A DNA stretch of 64,000 bases from Paraphysomonas bandaiensis (GCA_965644295.1 CBFFRP010000199.1:248001-312000); one strand, 5' to 3'. Shown: positions 49,548 through 61,079, counted from the stretch's first letter. The notes: generated from the sequence alone by a model not told the origin. A program made the numbers and translations.

Positions 49548-50658
49548 TTATTGTTTATTAACCATTCTAGGAGGAACGCTTGGTGCTGTATACAAAAGGT
49601 TTGCGTCCTGATCATAGAATGCAACGGAAAGACCAGAAGATGTAGCAGTCACTGAAGAGAACCCCCCGATGATATGTTCTCCGATGTCCTTGCGGTTGTC
49701 TTTCGAGAGGTACCACTGAAGGTAATCCGTCGGAACATCATCCATATGCTCACTCTTGGTACAACATGTGTTACCAATCCCTGTCACAATATACATGATG
49801 TCGTTCTCGTCTCTTGTGCTCACCCTGTAACGACGGCTTTACTTCTCCTATTAATTGACGTCGAGGTTACTTACATGCAGTGGTCGTGTCCGGCCATATA
49901 GTGTGCACCATACTGAATCAGCATTGGGCGTAAGTTTTCGATAAGGTTATCGGTATTTCCGTGGGAGCAGAGGGAATAGATCGGATAGTGCCCTGCAACA
50001 AACAGGTAATCCGCAGTAGAAGCCTGAAGTTGGGCCTCTATCCAGCTCCACTGTTCAGCCGCTGCGCTTCGGGGACGATAAGGTAGCTTGTCATAATATC
50101 TCGGATCGTTCTCATCCTGAATCTCAGAATTACCAGCTAGGTCAACAGTGTCAATGAAAACAACGTCCATAGTTGTCCCATCCTCGGACTTGAAGGACTG
50201 GGTATGATACAAATTGGGAAAGTTCCACCGATCAGAGATCTCCGTAAAGGCGACCTCAGCAGATACATTACCATAGTGGTCGTGGTTTCCAGCCAAGAGA
50301 TACCATGGTACCTGAAGTGAATCTTGACTGTACACAGAGTTCCATGTATCCTCGAATCGATGACCAGTAGCATCACCCCGTATACCATCTAACAAAAACA
50401 TATAACATAACATACACAAAAAACATATATATATATACCAAAATAAAAATTATCTCCTAATGCAAAAATAGCACTTGCATTAATTTGTTGAGCTATATTA
50501 GCCATGCCATCAGCAGCTGCTTTCTGTCCAGGAGTTGAATAGGGGGGGAAAGGTATGCCACCCCAGTCACCGACCACTACAATATTAATAGAGGAGTCAG
50601 AGAGACTGACAGTCAGTCCTGCCAATAATAAAGTAGATTTTATAGTTGTTGTAATCAT
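49548..50658 (-). CDS. Tartrate-resistant (type 5) purple acid phosphatase, secreted
   Basis: Three exons (50658-50439, 50388-49875, 49824-49548; introns 50 nt each) give 336 residues, close to mammalian TRAP. I chose the ATG at 50658 because it opens a signal peptide (TIKSTLLLAGLTVSLS). All metallophosphatase blocks are intact: GDWGG, GDNFYF, GNHDHYG, AGHYPIY and AGHDHC, supplying the Asp, Tyr/Asn and His ligands for the two-metal centre. Expected reaction: hydrolysis of phosphomonoesters at acidic pH, outside the cell or in lysosome-like compartments. It is head-to-head with the methyltransferase gene. Confidence 0.93.
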
Positions 50659-51058
50659 TATTAATAGATGTGTATTATAGTTTAAGGGATAGACTTCGAT
50701 AGAGTGATACACAGCTAGCCTGTTGAACATATCATACAGCAGTACATGCATACCACTATCACCATACCAGTCATATACATATAGGAAATTCCTACACACA
50801 GGTACACAGAGTGTATAGAGAGCAGTAGGTAGTACAGCAGTACATGCCTGCTACGAAGTACATACTATATACTATACTGTACTGGAATGTACACAGATAT
50901 GGACAATCTGTACAAACGCACAGTTGTATATAAAAAACTCTAGTTTTCCTATATAAAAAATAGGGGTTTCATAACATATACTTACATAAAAGTGACCTTT
51001 TCGTCTGCTGTGGTGCTGACCATGCCCTCATTCTTCACTGATATTGTGTGTTAATTAC
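50659..51058. promoter_or_regulatory. Shared 5' spacer of phosphatase and methyltransferase genes
   Basis: The 400 bp contain ATACAGCAGTACATGC (about 50730) and ACAGCAGTACATGCCTG (about 50834), two near-identical copies of the recurrent word, plus ACTATACTGTACTGG (about 50870). I infer a bidirectional promoter. Confidence 0.4.
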
Positions 51059-52729
51059 ATGGCTATCTCATACCTATTAACATATCCGAATATGAAGCTC
51101 AAACTACGTGGAATTGTTACCTCTAAACGTAAACGTGCAGATAAAACAAATCATATCTCAGTGAAGCCATTACATGTAGAATCAGATGAGAGTAGGAGTG
51201 ATATAGAGGGTATACACAGGCCTATACAGTGTGTATGTAATCATACTGTAGATATAATGCCATGTATTGGTCAAATAGATATTATGAGCTTGATTACAAC
51301 ATCTTCTTATGTGGAAGGTATAGGAGAAACACTAGACAGTGCATCAGATAGCTCTAGACTACATGTTCAGGTGCATTCAATAAGACTACTGCGTGTGGCC
51401 CCTAGTCCTGATCAGGTCATGAAAGTAGTGAAGTTTGCTCGAGAAATGTTACCGGAATCTGGAAGCTTATCCCCCTGTGTTATGGAAGACTGTACTCTCG
51501 CGCTATCGCAACTTATATCACCCAACTTTTCTGTAGATAATTGGAACGATAATGCCGGTCGTGATTGCCTAGATTACCTCAGCCCCTTACTGACCGGAAC
51601 AATGACAATTAAGCGTCATTGTCACGCTATGTTCGATTACTCGTCAAGCGAGAGTAGAGACGCTGCGAAAAGTAGTAGTACTGACGCTTACAGTCGCCCA
51701 CCGAGAAAACGTGTTAGGAAAGTATCGAAAATAGAGCAGTGTTTACTCGAATGGTATGAATTAGAATTATTCAAATCTATATCAGAAGACATGAACGAAC
51801 GTTTACTAGTGAGATGTGGTGGGGAGGAGGGATGCACTGATAATTGGACTGATGATGCAGTAGGCTTCGCACCTCCTGCAAGCACGCAAGTGCCTTGCAA
51901 CCTTCCCGGGGGTGACGTGAGTGCTCCCTCCGCTAGGGGTCGACTCTCACGAGGAGAGTACCTCCACGGCAAGAAAGAGCCCCAAGTACGTTGGGTTGTT
52001 CATCGAGTAATGAAACTGATAGGCGTCGGAGTTGATGATAGGGAAAGTGACCTCAGAATGCCTGTTCATATTGTGGATGTTGGTGGTGGTCGGGGGGATC
52101 TTGCTGTGGGCCTAGCTCTAGCAATGCGGTCACACGGTGTGAGTGGTCGAGTGACAGTGGTAGATACGAATAAAGCCAGTCTTGCAGGAGGTGTGGAATA
52201 CGCCCGCGTGACAGGGGTAGACGACCTCATTTCATTCACAGAGGCAGATTTTCATGCGTACCAGCCATCTACTGTGGCAGATGAAGCAGTTGTTGTTGTC
52301 GCGTTGCACGCCTGTGGACACTTAACTGACCTCGCACTTGAGTATGCATGTCGCAATGCTGCCGGGTTTGTAATTGTTCCGTGCTGTTTCAGCAAGATTG
52401 TTGCGTCTGAATGGTGCGGGGGCTGGTGTGATGACCTCAGACGCGCAACTGAATGCAGTGCTACTGAACAGAATGTAAATGACAACCCTCTATCATCTCT
52501 GAAATGGAGAGACAGACTCGAAATCATTGGAAAGTGTGCTGAGAGCGAGCCAAGATGTTTTTCATGGCGAACAATGAAAGCTGTAAATACAATGCGACTT
52601 TTATGTATTCTTAGATCCAGCGGCGAGTTGTGCAGGGAAAATATATCAAAATGCTGGACGCTTTATCTGGAGTCTTTTTCAAGAAATTATAGTTTAAGAA
52701 ACATGGTGTTATGTGGAGACTACTCATAA
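51059..52729 (+). CDS. SAM-dependent methyltransferase of the METTL25/GSTCD/Trm13-like class
   Basis: This is an intronless frame of 556 residues from the ATG at 51059. The first 300 residues are low in recognisable motifs, with a basic stretch RPPRKRVRKV. The C-terminal Rossmann domain shows HIVDVGGGRGDLA (motif I), VTVVDTNKASL (acidic end of beta 2), VVVVALHACGHLTD and FVIVPCCFSKI. The HACG and PCCF blocks are typical of the methyltransferase domain shared by METTL25, GSTCD and the tRNA 2'-O-methylase Trm13. The substrate is unknown, RNA or protein. Confidence 0.78.
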   Translation: MAISYLLTYPNMKLKLRGIVTSKRKRADKTNHISVKPLHVESDESRSDIEGIHRPIQCVCNHTVDIMPCIGQIDIMSLITTSSYVEGIGETLDSASDSSRLHVQVHSIRLLRVAPSPDQVMKVVKFAREMLPESGSLSPCVMEDCTLALSQLISPNFSVDNWNDNAGRDCLDYLSPLLTGTMTIKRHCHAMFDYSSSESRDAAKSSSTDAYSRPPRKRVRKVSKIEQCLLEWYELELFKSISEDMNERLLVRCGGEEGCTDNWTDDAVGFAPPASTQVPCNLPGGDVSAPSARGRLSRGEYLHGKKEPQVRWVVHRVMKLIGVGVDDRESDLRMPVHIVDVGGGRGDLAVGLALAMRSHGVSGRVTVVDTNKASLAGGVEYARVTGVDDLISFTEADFHAYQPSTVADEAVVVVALHACGHLTDLALEYACRNAAGFVIVPCCFSKIVASEWCGGWCDDLRRATECSATEQNVNDNPLSSLKWRDRLEIIGKCAESEPRCFSWRTMKAVNTMRLLCILRSSGELCRENISKCWTLYLESFSRNYSLRNMVLCGDYS

Positions 52730-54268
52730 GTGTTTTATCTAATCGATTTTGCTTTCACTATGAATTTACAGTGTACTACTGAACGTTCATAACAGTTTCT
52801 ATTGACCCACATGTCATAGCTCTATTTACTATTTAAACCCACTGGCGGAATGATTTATGAGTCTGTTCCGTGTGAAGTATCCGGCTATCAGAATTCAATT
52901 ACTTGCTGGAGTTTGATTCGTCTCTTTGATACTATCGTATGTAGATATGAGCTGTGATATTTGCTGGCGCAGTACATGATTGATTCAAATATAATAATAC
53001 AAAGTTTAGTGATATGCATGAGGTAGTTCAGACGTTCAGACCAGGCTGCTAGGAACGATATCTTGAATAGCAATATATTGTAAAATGTATTGATTTGCGG
53101 ACCGGCCAAATATTTTTTCAATTAGAGTAGATCACTAACTGAATTATATTGATTGTATAAGATTCTGTCCATTGTCCATCTACTAACTAGCTAAGATCCG
53201 ATAATATTGATCGATAGTAATGAGAGTATGACTTTAATGAATACCAATTCTAATGCAACATATTACAGATGTAAATCAGAACATATTATCAGATACACAT
53301 AGGTTTTTCATATATTTTCAATTGTACACCCAATACACCTCATTTGGAGTCATTGATTTAAGACATAAACATAAATATACAAAACTACTCACAAATAGAT
53401 TCAGCAGCAATAATATTCTTCACAACGAATTTGTTCGATCAAGAAATGTGGCTCTAACTACTTCTCTATCACCAGAGTGAGCGCGTTAAGATCACTATGA
53501 GCACAGTCACAGTTACACTTATATCAGTTAGTAAAAGAAGGGTACATGTCGTTAGCCCATGGTAGTCTGAGTAAGAAACGTTTGCAGCGGGAAGCGACCT
53601 CCATGTGCCTCCAGTCTCAAGAGCTTAAAATAGTGACACAGATAAAGATAAATCACTCCATTATACTACTATATATGTGAGTAATAGACTGATATCCATC
53701 TCTCCTGTAGTTAGATATGTATTAGCTAATATAATATCATATGAGGATATTTATATAGATTGAAGCTCTATAAGATCCATGTTTCTCTTCGTCTCAACCC
53801 TCAGTTGATGAGGAATATTCGAGAAATGGGAAAGGTATATATAAATGATATAGTTGGATCTTAGTTGAATGTTGTGTATGTGTGACATCTGTACATGTAT
53901 GTATGTATATAGTGATAGATACAGACTCAAACCTCGAACCCCTACTAAATATGGCAAAATATAGGATCCAACTCTACAAAACTCTATATATTGGATTTAA
54001 ATCAAATATAAAATGATAATATCCGGATATTCGTGAATTAGAAATTCGATTTTGGTTGGTTCTTCACTACAGTATACAGCAGTATGTTTGTGAGAACGTC
54101 TATGTGTTTTTTCTGTAAAATGTGGAAGGTACCGTACTCAAGCCCGCACCATAATGGTGTGGAACTATATAAGTGGTGATGATGAGTGACCAGTGGTATG
54201 TATGGTGTTGCTGGTGAGTAATAGATCCAGGGAGGTGGGTGTTGAAGGAGGAGCTCTCTCATCACAGC
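52730..54268. other. Intergenic region with possible mobile-element debris
   Basis: AT-rich throughout. The only recognisable piece is the copia-like fragment at about 53335-53482, listed separately. Upstream of the Crypton-like gene a GTATACAGCAGTATG word occurs near 54071. Confidence 0.4.
53335..53482 (+). pseudogene. Possible Ty1/copia RNase H C-terminal fragment
   Basis: The translated run IDLRHKHKY...LLTNRF...EFVRSRNVA...SLSPE resembles the end of copia RNase H (IDxRHxxxR...LL...EFVRS.dNvADxFTKpLs). The A-D-x-F-T-K core is lost and no upstream reverse transcriptase is visible, so this would be a relic. Similarity is by eye and weak. Confidence 0.3.
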
Positions 54269-54883
54269 ATGGTATCATACATACAGAACATAATAACAGC
54301 GAGAACATATCATAGTAGCATGGAATCAACTACCACGGAATCAACTACCACGGAATCAACTACCACGGAATCAACTACCACGGAATCAACTACCACAGGG
54401 GGCATTAGAAAAGTCGGTGATGGGGAAACCAAAAATCGTAACTCCTCTGCGTTAGCTCAGTTTGCGAAGTACTTGGAGATGCGGTTCGACGGGAAGAAGA
54501 GGTATAAGGAACTCATAGACAGTGATATAAATGTAGAACTATTTCAATGTTTCGGTGGCTTTTTGATCGATCACGCCGTCCATGGAACAACGAAGAAGCC
54601 TTTGACCCTAGGTACTGCTTGGCAGTATTTGTCAGACACGAAGACTGCGCTGACGAAGCGATTTAAAAGAAATGAGTTATTAAGCAGCTCCAATGAGCTG
54701 TGGTACAAAGATGTGAGAGCGGCAGTATCAAAGCATATTATCAAGCGGTGTATCGCACAAGGAGTGCGTATATCAGAGAAAACAAGTCCAGTGGGGAAAG
54801 AACTAATGAAGCGCATAGGTGAATACATTATACATTTCATACAATGTGATAGGTACACCGGTATACCGCCGTATACTGTTTAG
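54269..54883 (+). CDS. Crypton-like tyrosine recombinase N-terminal domain fragment
   Basis: The frame opens at ATG 54269 or, more simply, ATG 54320. It begins with five ESTTT repeats (15-nt unit GAATCAACTACCACG, 54323-54397), then about 130 residues: ALAQFAKYLEMRFDG, TLGTAWQYLSDTKTALTKRF, WYKDVRAAVSKHIIKRC and SPVGKELMKRIGE. This layout resembles the helical core-binding domain preceding the catalytic domain in Crypton-like YR elements of stramenopiles. The frame stops before any R..HxxR..Y catalytic region and none is seen downstream, so it is a truncated element or a domesticated DNA-binding domain. Confidence 0.5.
   Translation: MVSYIQNIITARTYHSSMESTTTESTTTESTTTESTTTESTTTGGIRKVGDGETKNRNSSALAQFAKYLEMRFDGKKRYKELIDSDINVELFQCFGGFLIDHAVHGTTKKPLTLGTAWQYLSDTKTALTKRFKRNELLSSSNELWYKDVRAAVSKHIIKRCIAQGVRISEKTSPVGKELMKRIGEYIIHFIQCDRYTGIPPYTV
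54323..54397 (+). repeat. In-frame 15-nt tandem repeat, five units
   Basis: Five consecutive, almost identical copies of GAATCAACTACCACG encode ESTTT five times. The high identity implies recent expansion by replication slippage. Confidence 0.95.
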
Positions 54884-55122
54884 TTCTCCACAGGGTAAAA
54901 AAAACTTGGTTTTTCTGCATGATCGCCAAATTTCCCTGATTTCAGCTTATATATACGTATACTGTAGTCTTGAGGTATGTAAATATTTGGTGTACTTTGT
55001 GTACAACACTGTGAAGCATGGTGCTTGTATAGAGTTTGAGTGTTTACTCCTTATATTCTGTTGCACGTCGCAGATTAGCGATCCTTCAAAGAATACTTGC
55101 TACAGTGCTTTATATTACACTT

Positions 55123-56028
55123 ATGGTCAGAATAGGAATTCTTTCGCTGGTGATTTCGCTCATCAGTTGGAATGTACTGGACGCATCTCGTGTATCCAAC
55201 TGTTATTCATCAGATGATTTATCGTTACTGGATCGCTCCCGCCTGAGTGTGTATATGATAGATTGGGAGAAAAAGATATTCATGGGATGGACACCGAAAG
55301 CTGCCTGCACTAATGCGGTGGCTATGTTTTTTGACAACATGGGCTTCGAGAGCGGTATAAATTACACTACATTCCCTCATGTGTTTCGCAAACATTACCA
55401 GGACAAGACACGTTCAGTCAATAGTAACTTATGCATTCTCACGGATCCATTTTGGCACCGTTTTAAAGTCGTGCGCAATCCTTTTGATCGAGCAGTGTCG
55501 TCGTTTCTACACATTATGAGTACCAAATTATCAACATCGGTATATCACACTGAACGTGCTGCACAACAAGCTACTTTTCGCTCTCACTTAGATCTCATGG
55601 AAAAAAGTGGTGGAATAATTATCGGTGCAGGGCATCATGATGTCACACAGGCACTTGATCTGGAAATGAATCAGTTTTTATCCCCTGTTACCCCACCCCT
55701 ATTTAGACACATCGTCAAGGTTGAGAACATCGAAAGGGAACTTTCTCGAGTTAACAATGATTTTGGGTCGAATTTTAATCCAAATTATTTTTTATCAAAT
55801 GCTTACCGGAGGCCAATTAGTGAAGAAGTGAAAGTTATTCGTAAATGTAAAGGACCATTTCTGGGAAACATTGAATGGCGGAATTTGTCACACATTCCCC
55901 ACGAGAAATTGCCGTACGAGTGTTTTTATGACCATTCATTGAAGGAACAAGCCTCCAGGTTGTTTGCCAAAGATATATTGCTGTACAATTACTCCTTCCC
56001 TTATATTCTTCCCACCGATTGGGCTTAA
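55123..56028 (+). CDS. Golgi carbohydrate sulfotransferase (Sulfotransfer_2 type)
   Basis: This is an intronless frame of 301 residues. I use the ATG at 55123, which starts a hydrophobic signal anchor (IGILSLVISLISW); the frame extends upstream without ATG. PAPS-binding elements are visible: the 5'-phosphosulfate loop GWTPKAACTN and the 3'-phosphate site KVVRNPFDRAVSSF. An N-glycosylation site and Cys residues fit a lumenal enzyme. Expected reaction: transfer of sulfate from PAPS to a glycan hydroxyl. A second, unrelated-looking sulfotransferase lies 1.6 kb downstream. Confidence 0.85.
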   Translation: MVRIGILSLVISLISWNVLDASRVSNCYSSDDLSLLDRSRLSVYMIDWEKKIFMGWTPKAACTNAVAMFFDNMGFESGINYTTFPHVFRKHYQDKTRSVNSNLCILTDPFWHRFKVVRNPFDRAVSSFLHIMSTKLSTSVYHTERAAQQATFRSHLDLMEKSGGIIIGAGHHDVTQALDLEMNQFLSPVTPPLFRHIVKVENIERELSRVNNDFGSNFNPNYFLSNAYRRPISEEVKVIRKCKGPFLGNIEWRNLSHIPHEKLPYECFYDHSLKEQASRLFAKDILLYNYSFPYILPTDWA

Positions 56029-56514
56029 TAATTCTGACATATATTTAATGATATGAGTAAATAGCTGCGAGATTGCAGTATTTTCGCGCTGTCGTACTTG
56101 GTTAGCAAATTACAGTACACCTGCCTCCCAAGGCATTGTCGTGTTCACAATCCTCTCAAGTTATTGTGAAACACCTGCCATTTTGCTCATGTCATAACTC
56201 TCATGTTCTTTGGTGTTGTTATATTACACGCTCCACACGCAAACCTTAACCTTGCTTTATTGCACACAATGTACTTTCAAGAAAGATTATAATTAATATC
56301 TCAATACTTGCCAACATATTCAAGTAACATCTGGTGTGAACCAGGGCCTGGTAACCGTTAATGGTAATGCCATTAATGGCCATTATATTTGCTGGGACAT
56401 TTGTACATTGTAATCTCAGAAACATCTGTACGCGAAACTTCGTGATAGGTACTAAGTACTAACAACAAGCACATTACAACAAGTCGGGTTAGCAAAATCT
56501 TTCATAAATACAAA
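56029..56514. other. Convergent intergenic region
   Basis: This is spacer between the 3' ends of the sulfotransferase and glyoxalase II genes. It includes a short imperfect repeat of GGTAATGCCATTAATGGCCATT (56360-56382, inverted ATTAATGGC/GCCATTAAT). No gene was seen. Confidence 0.4.
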
Positions 56515-57333
56515 TTATTTAAAGTTATTTTTAGCTTCTCTCAGTGCTGATAGCACAGACACAGCACTAGGACAATCTGAAAACATAGCAGAAATGGACG
56601 GTTCATCTACACGCATGAACGGATTAGTACAAAGCTCTAGTCCAATGGTAGATGGAACTGTGTGCTCATTTCTGTCACGCTTTTGCTTCGCACTTTCGTT
56701 AGCTTCAATGAGGTCTTGATTGTGGCAGTCCACAGAAAGTGCAAAGCGATAATTAGAGAGCGTATATTCATGTCCACAAAATACTTGGGTGTCTGGGGGA
56801 AGCTGCGCCAGCTTCTGCAATGAGCCGTACATGTCCTCGGCAGTCCCTTCAAAAAATTTTCCACATCCACCCACAAATAGTGTGTCTCCTGTGAAGACAG
56901 CCCTCTGGCCAAAATGCTGTACATAGTAGGAGATATGACCCATAGTATGACCTGGGGTGAGAATACAACGGATGGATATATCACATAGCATCACTTCGTC
57001 CCCATCGCTCACCACTCTTGTGCATCCTTCGACATTATCTCTAGCTGATCCCAGGATGTCAACTGAAACCAAATCCATTCATATTTTCGCTCGCGGTAAT
57101 ATACAGATATACGTACCTGGGTTTGTTTCTCTAAAGGCGCTGTTCCCACCCGCATGATCCCAGTGTTTATGTGTAGTCAAAACCATTACAATATTAACAC
57201 CATGTTCAGCTGCAACTCGCTTGCACTCCTCCGGCTGGCTGGATATATCCACAAGGGCAGCAGACCTGGTGTCTTCGTGGATGATCAGATATCCATAGTT
57301 ATCATCGTTCAGTGGGATCGTGATGATTTTCAT
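56515..57333 (-). CDS. Glyoxalase II (hydroxyacylglutathione hydrolase)
   Basis: Two exons (57333-57117, 57062-56515; 54-nt intron) give 254 residues. The metallo-beta-lactamase signature THKHWDHAGG is followed by PGHTMGHISY, GDTLFVGGCGKFFEG and FCGHEYTLSNYRFA, the full set of metal ligands and the glutathione-binding region of glyoxalase II. It hydrolyses S-D-lactoylglutathione to D-lactate and glutathione, detoxifying methylglyoxal. No targeting peptide is evident, so it is probably cytosolic. It is head-to-head with the second sulfotransferase gene. Confidence 0.95.
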
Positions 57334-57657
57334 GATAACACAATCTGCAGTCGATCCTTGCTTATGATGGGGAAGAATTCGGATCGAATCCTATTGAGGT
57401 TGATGGGGGGGTGCGTGGCTTCACAGAGTACACAAGTTTACAGCACAGTGGTGTGTGTGTATACCTATACCATACATGTATATTTCCTATCTGGGTACTC
57501 CACTTCCGATACACGCACTTACCGACATGGTATACTGGTATTCCATGGTATACGTCGTACGAGCAAAAAGGCAGCGGGGTGTAATAACAAGAGCACAGAG
57601 GGTTGCTTAAGTACAACTAGTACTAGTATAAATAATATCCCCATCCACGTCAACGTG
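57334..57657. promoter_or_regulatory. Shared 5' spacer of glyoxalase II and sulfotransferase genes
   Basis: The 324 bp contain a GTGTGTGTGTAT run (57450-57461) and ATGGTATACTGGTATTCC and ATGGTATACG words (57527-57550), related to GTATAC words elsewhere. I infer a bidirectional promoter. Confidence 0.4.
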
Positions 57658-58828
57658 ATGAATAATATTATCTGTTTCCTGTGTGTGTTGTTGACTCATG
57701 GTATAGCTGCATCGAAGCCCATTGCTGTTGTCCATATTGGTAAGAGGTTACTTGTCCGTACGGCGCTTGTATCGCTGATATTTGTCATGTGCAGGGCCGC
57801 CTAAGACGGGCACCACTTTCATCCAGGCAGTACTGTTCAAATTAAAAGGTGACTTATTGAAAGAAAATTATGCTGTTATAACTCATGATAACAAACCAAA
57901 TATGTATCCGTTGGGGGACTGTTTCTTCTCTCCTCCTCGCCACAATACTCCTAAAGAAACATGCACTACAATGATACGCACTTATCGCACTCTGTTCCAA
58001 ACACATCTTAATGCTAATAGGAACATTATACTTTCGGCCGAAACATTTTCTTCTCCTGAAGCTGATATAGGCATTCTCTTCGAACTGTTGCAGGGGTTTC
58101 AGCCGCTAGTTATTATGTCAATGAGAAATTCTTTCAGCATGTTACATTCTTATTTCTTTGAAATGTGCAAACCTGAAGTTTATGAAGAGCGGTGTCAAGA
58201 ACTGCGAGACAAAGAGGAGTTGACCATCGAAAGTTATTTAGTTCGTGGAAATATTGAAAACAAGATTTCAATGCTCTACAATCGCACTGTAGGATTGGCC
58301 CGTCGTATTTCCCAGTTGGTTGGAAAAGATAATATTCGTATCATTGATTTCGACGGTTGTGCAGAGAGTGGTGTGAATATTGCAGGTGTTCTGCTCAGAC
58401 TCATAGATATCTCCCATGAATTTTTGTCTGACCACTCAGAAGCTGTCACCAACATGGGTAGAAGAAACGTTGGTAGGCCTCTTGATTACCACCAGGTATA
58501 TGTTGGAGCAATCCGACGCGGAATTTTGCCTAAGTACAAATCTCTTCCTGTGCATGGTCACGTCCTTCCGGACACACTGGAAGGAGAGATGCTTCCCAAA
58601 AAGTGTATGTCATTGGATATTCAAAATAGGATGATAGCCATAAGTCTCAATTTCGATAAGGAGTTACGTAACAGTTTTCCGTTACAAATTGTGGAGAGTA
58701 ATCGGTATGCTATGATCAAGAATGTGCAGAAAATAACAACGGATGAGTCGCTGTGCTTTGTGGACGAGGAAAAATTTTTTGCCTCTAGTGTATGGGTGAA
58801 ATGGCTCACTAGTCATGCAAGAAGTTGA
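57658..58828 (+). CDS. Secretory sulfotransferase-like protein
   Basis: Two exons (57658-57739, 57795-58828; 55-nt intron) give 371 residues. The first exon encodes a cleavable signal peptide (NIICFLCVLLTHGIAA) and a beta strand. The second opens with the P-loop-like PPKTGTTF, the 5'-phosphosulfate-binding loop of sulfotransferases. Later NIILSAETFSS and LVIMSMRNSFSMLHSYFF correspond to the 3'-phosphate site region (R and S). A lumenal or secreted PAPS-dependent enzyme acting on glycans or proteins is expected; the acceptor is unknown. A decayed copy of its 3' end lies at 61080-61212. Confidence 0.78.
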
Positions 58829-59129
58829 GATATATACACGAGATCATTTCAGAATTATGGTTATGATTGACTGTACAGTCGAAGACATCTTCATGTATAA
58901 GTTACGGCAACTCTTTCATTTTTGCGGATTTATGCCTGCTCATTGGCGCTATAGTTTGATGTTCTCAATGAACACGGGTGCATCGATATTAAGAAGTCAC
59001 TACTCGCTGTAACTGACAACGTTTTTTTTCAGGCTTGTGGCGAAATGTGTATGTAATAATATAGGGACGTCCATTTGATTGAGCCATTGAAGTGTTTAAA
59101 GTGGATTATAAGGAGTAATGATAAAGTGA
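58829..59129. other. Spacer upstream of copia debris
   Basis: No supported gene; short broken frames only. Confidence 0.4.
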
Positions 59130-59560
59130 CTTTTTTTATGGGCGAGCAACTAAGTGCTGTACTTTAAGTTTTCTGGTAACCATTGGCGACGTAAGATTGC
59201 TGTAGTACAAGCCACAGTTTCAATATCTCATCAATGCAGAGTAAGTGTCAGGCAATGTACGCTGGGATGCAGGTACTGGTGTGACTTCGGGATATCATTT
59301 TTCCTAGATAGCCAAAGTGACCGTGACATAGTGAGCGCTTAATCCTGTATTCCATAAATGATCTAAACATATCGAGATCTAATTCAATTGAATATGTGAA
59401 CGTGTAGATCAGGATGGACCATTAAACACTGCGACACTGTATCATATTGGAACAGATGATCATACTGCAGATTTTTTTACAAAATCATTGTGTATTGGGA
59501 TTTATGAGAAACATGAACTGGGCCCACCTCAAGGGTATTCAGGACTAGGCCCACCTGAAG
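59130..59560 (+). mobile_element. Degenerate Ty1/copia retrotransposon (RNase H end)
   Basis: Reading across frameshifts and stops gives the copia RNase H sequence in order: FSGNHWRRK, then SISSMQSKCQAMYAG (compare ALSTxEAEYxA), then LRDIIF, then PVFHK..SKHIEI...ICERVDQDG, then IGTDDHTADFFTKSL followed by YEKHELG. At least one frameshift near 59230 and several stop codons show it is dead. No LTR, integrase or reverse transcriptase was recognised around it, so only the 3' end of pol is left. Confidence 0.75.
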
Positions 59561-61079
59561 GGTAACTGGGGTGTTGGGTGCCTGTTGAAGTCAAGCATCT
59601 GGACTGTTCACCTTTAGGACTCAAAAATCCTGAACTCAGCAGATATATATCTGATTTATCAACATTGGATTTGTGGTAGAGCGAAACTGATTACACCTTG
59701 GTGCTTGCGGTGATGCACAAGTAGCTTTCGTAGCGTTAAGTATTAGGATATCAGAGTTAAAAGTACTGATTTTTAAACGCCTATATTGCTAGACTAATAA
59801 GAAATTTACTGCTACATCACGGCACATAGCTGACGGATAAGCAACCACAAACATATAACTCCGACATTTCAGTTTTCTAGTAGCCTCACCACAAATATCA
59901 CTATTATGACTCTCTCTTCGTCGCTTCTACGAATTTATTTTTCCAAGGACCTTCACCGATTGCAGTTTCTGTTCCTCACCGAGGCATCTCTTTCTACTAC
60001 GGATGCTTGTTTCTTCATCAGGGCCCAAAGACCAAAGACGTCTACACAAGTAACACTTATATTAGTGGCCCATGTACCACACAAGCATTCGGTTATTATC
60101 TTCTGTCTATATATATTATATATATGCGGCTCACGTTAGTTTTTAGGAGAAATGATCTCGGTACTTCTCTCCCAGAACGCCAGTCCGAATTTGCTTAGGG
60201 TGTCTCGTGTGATGTAAAAATCCTATCTACAGCTTTTAATTTTTGAGAGCAGGCAGTGTTGATTTTCGGTGTTTTGTGGGCAATTAAAAGATTTATTTTA
60301 AGGTATTAGAATTATTACTGTCATTTAGTTTATTCCACCTTTGCATTCACAGTTGAGACCACAGAGTCAACATCTATTTATATCATCGTTGATATCATCG
60401 CTATCAGACATATGTAATTATACGTACAGGAAGCAAAAGGAAGAGGAAAGGTGTCATCGCATTCTTTCTGTTTTTGATGTCATGAGACTATACGTTCATG
60501 CATGTAGACACCAAGCGTCGGGGCCGAGAGCAAACAATAAAGCTCCGTATAAATTGGTTCTTATCCTTTGACTATTGTTGTTATTGGACATTCGAAGATG
60601 CAACCTTGCTTTTGCGGAGGAGGCATTTTGGAGGGGTCAGTAGGGATTCTAAAGCCAGTTGGACGGCCATCATTTAACCCGAACTTCATTGTCGAGAAAT
60701 TTACTGATCTTAGTGACAACCATTGTTCTACAGGAACAGAAGGACACCAACAAAGCAAAAGATAAGACTTCTGAATGTGTGCACTAGTATAAGAACAGCT
60801 ATATTTAATCAAGCTGTTCAATCCTTTGTGTCTGGCTATACTAAACCTACACAACGTACAGCCATACTACAGAGCATGATTGGTAATACCAACACATCTA
60901 AAAGTAGAAAAGTAGTATTACTTACTCATCTTCAGGCACTTATTGATAAAAGATCAGACACATTATAAGAATCGTAGACGACTAATTACTTGTGCATGTC
61001 TACTAGACGTTAGAAGTTGAACTTCATTCGACATCACCGTCATATATCCCATCTGTTACCAATATCTTCTTTTTTCAAC
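59561..61079. other. Repeat-decay region without supported gene
   Basis: Several short frames occur (59906-60139, 60597-60763 with a basic KPVGRPSFNP, 60723-60968) but none joins to a recognisable domain. Position between copia debris and a partial gene copy suggests accumulated insertions. Confidence 0.4.
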
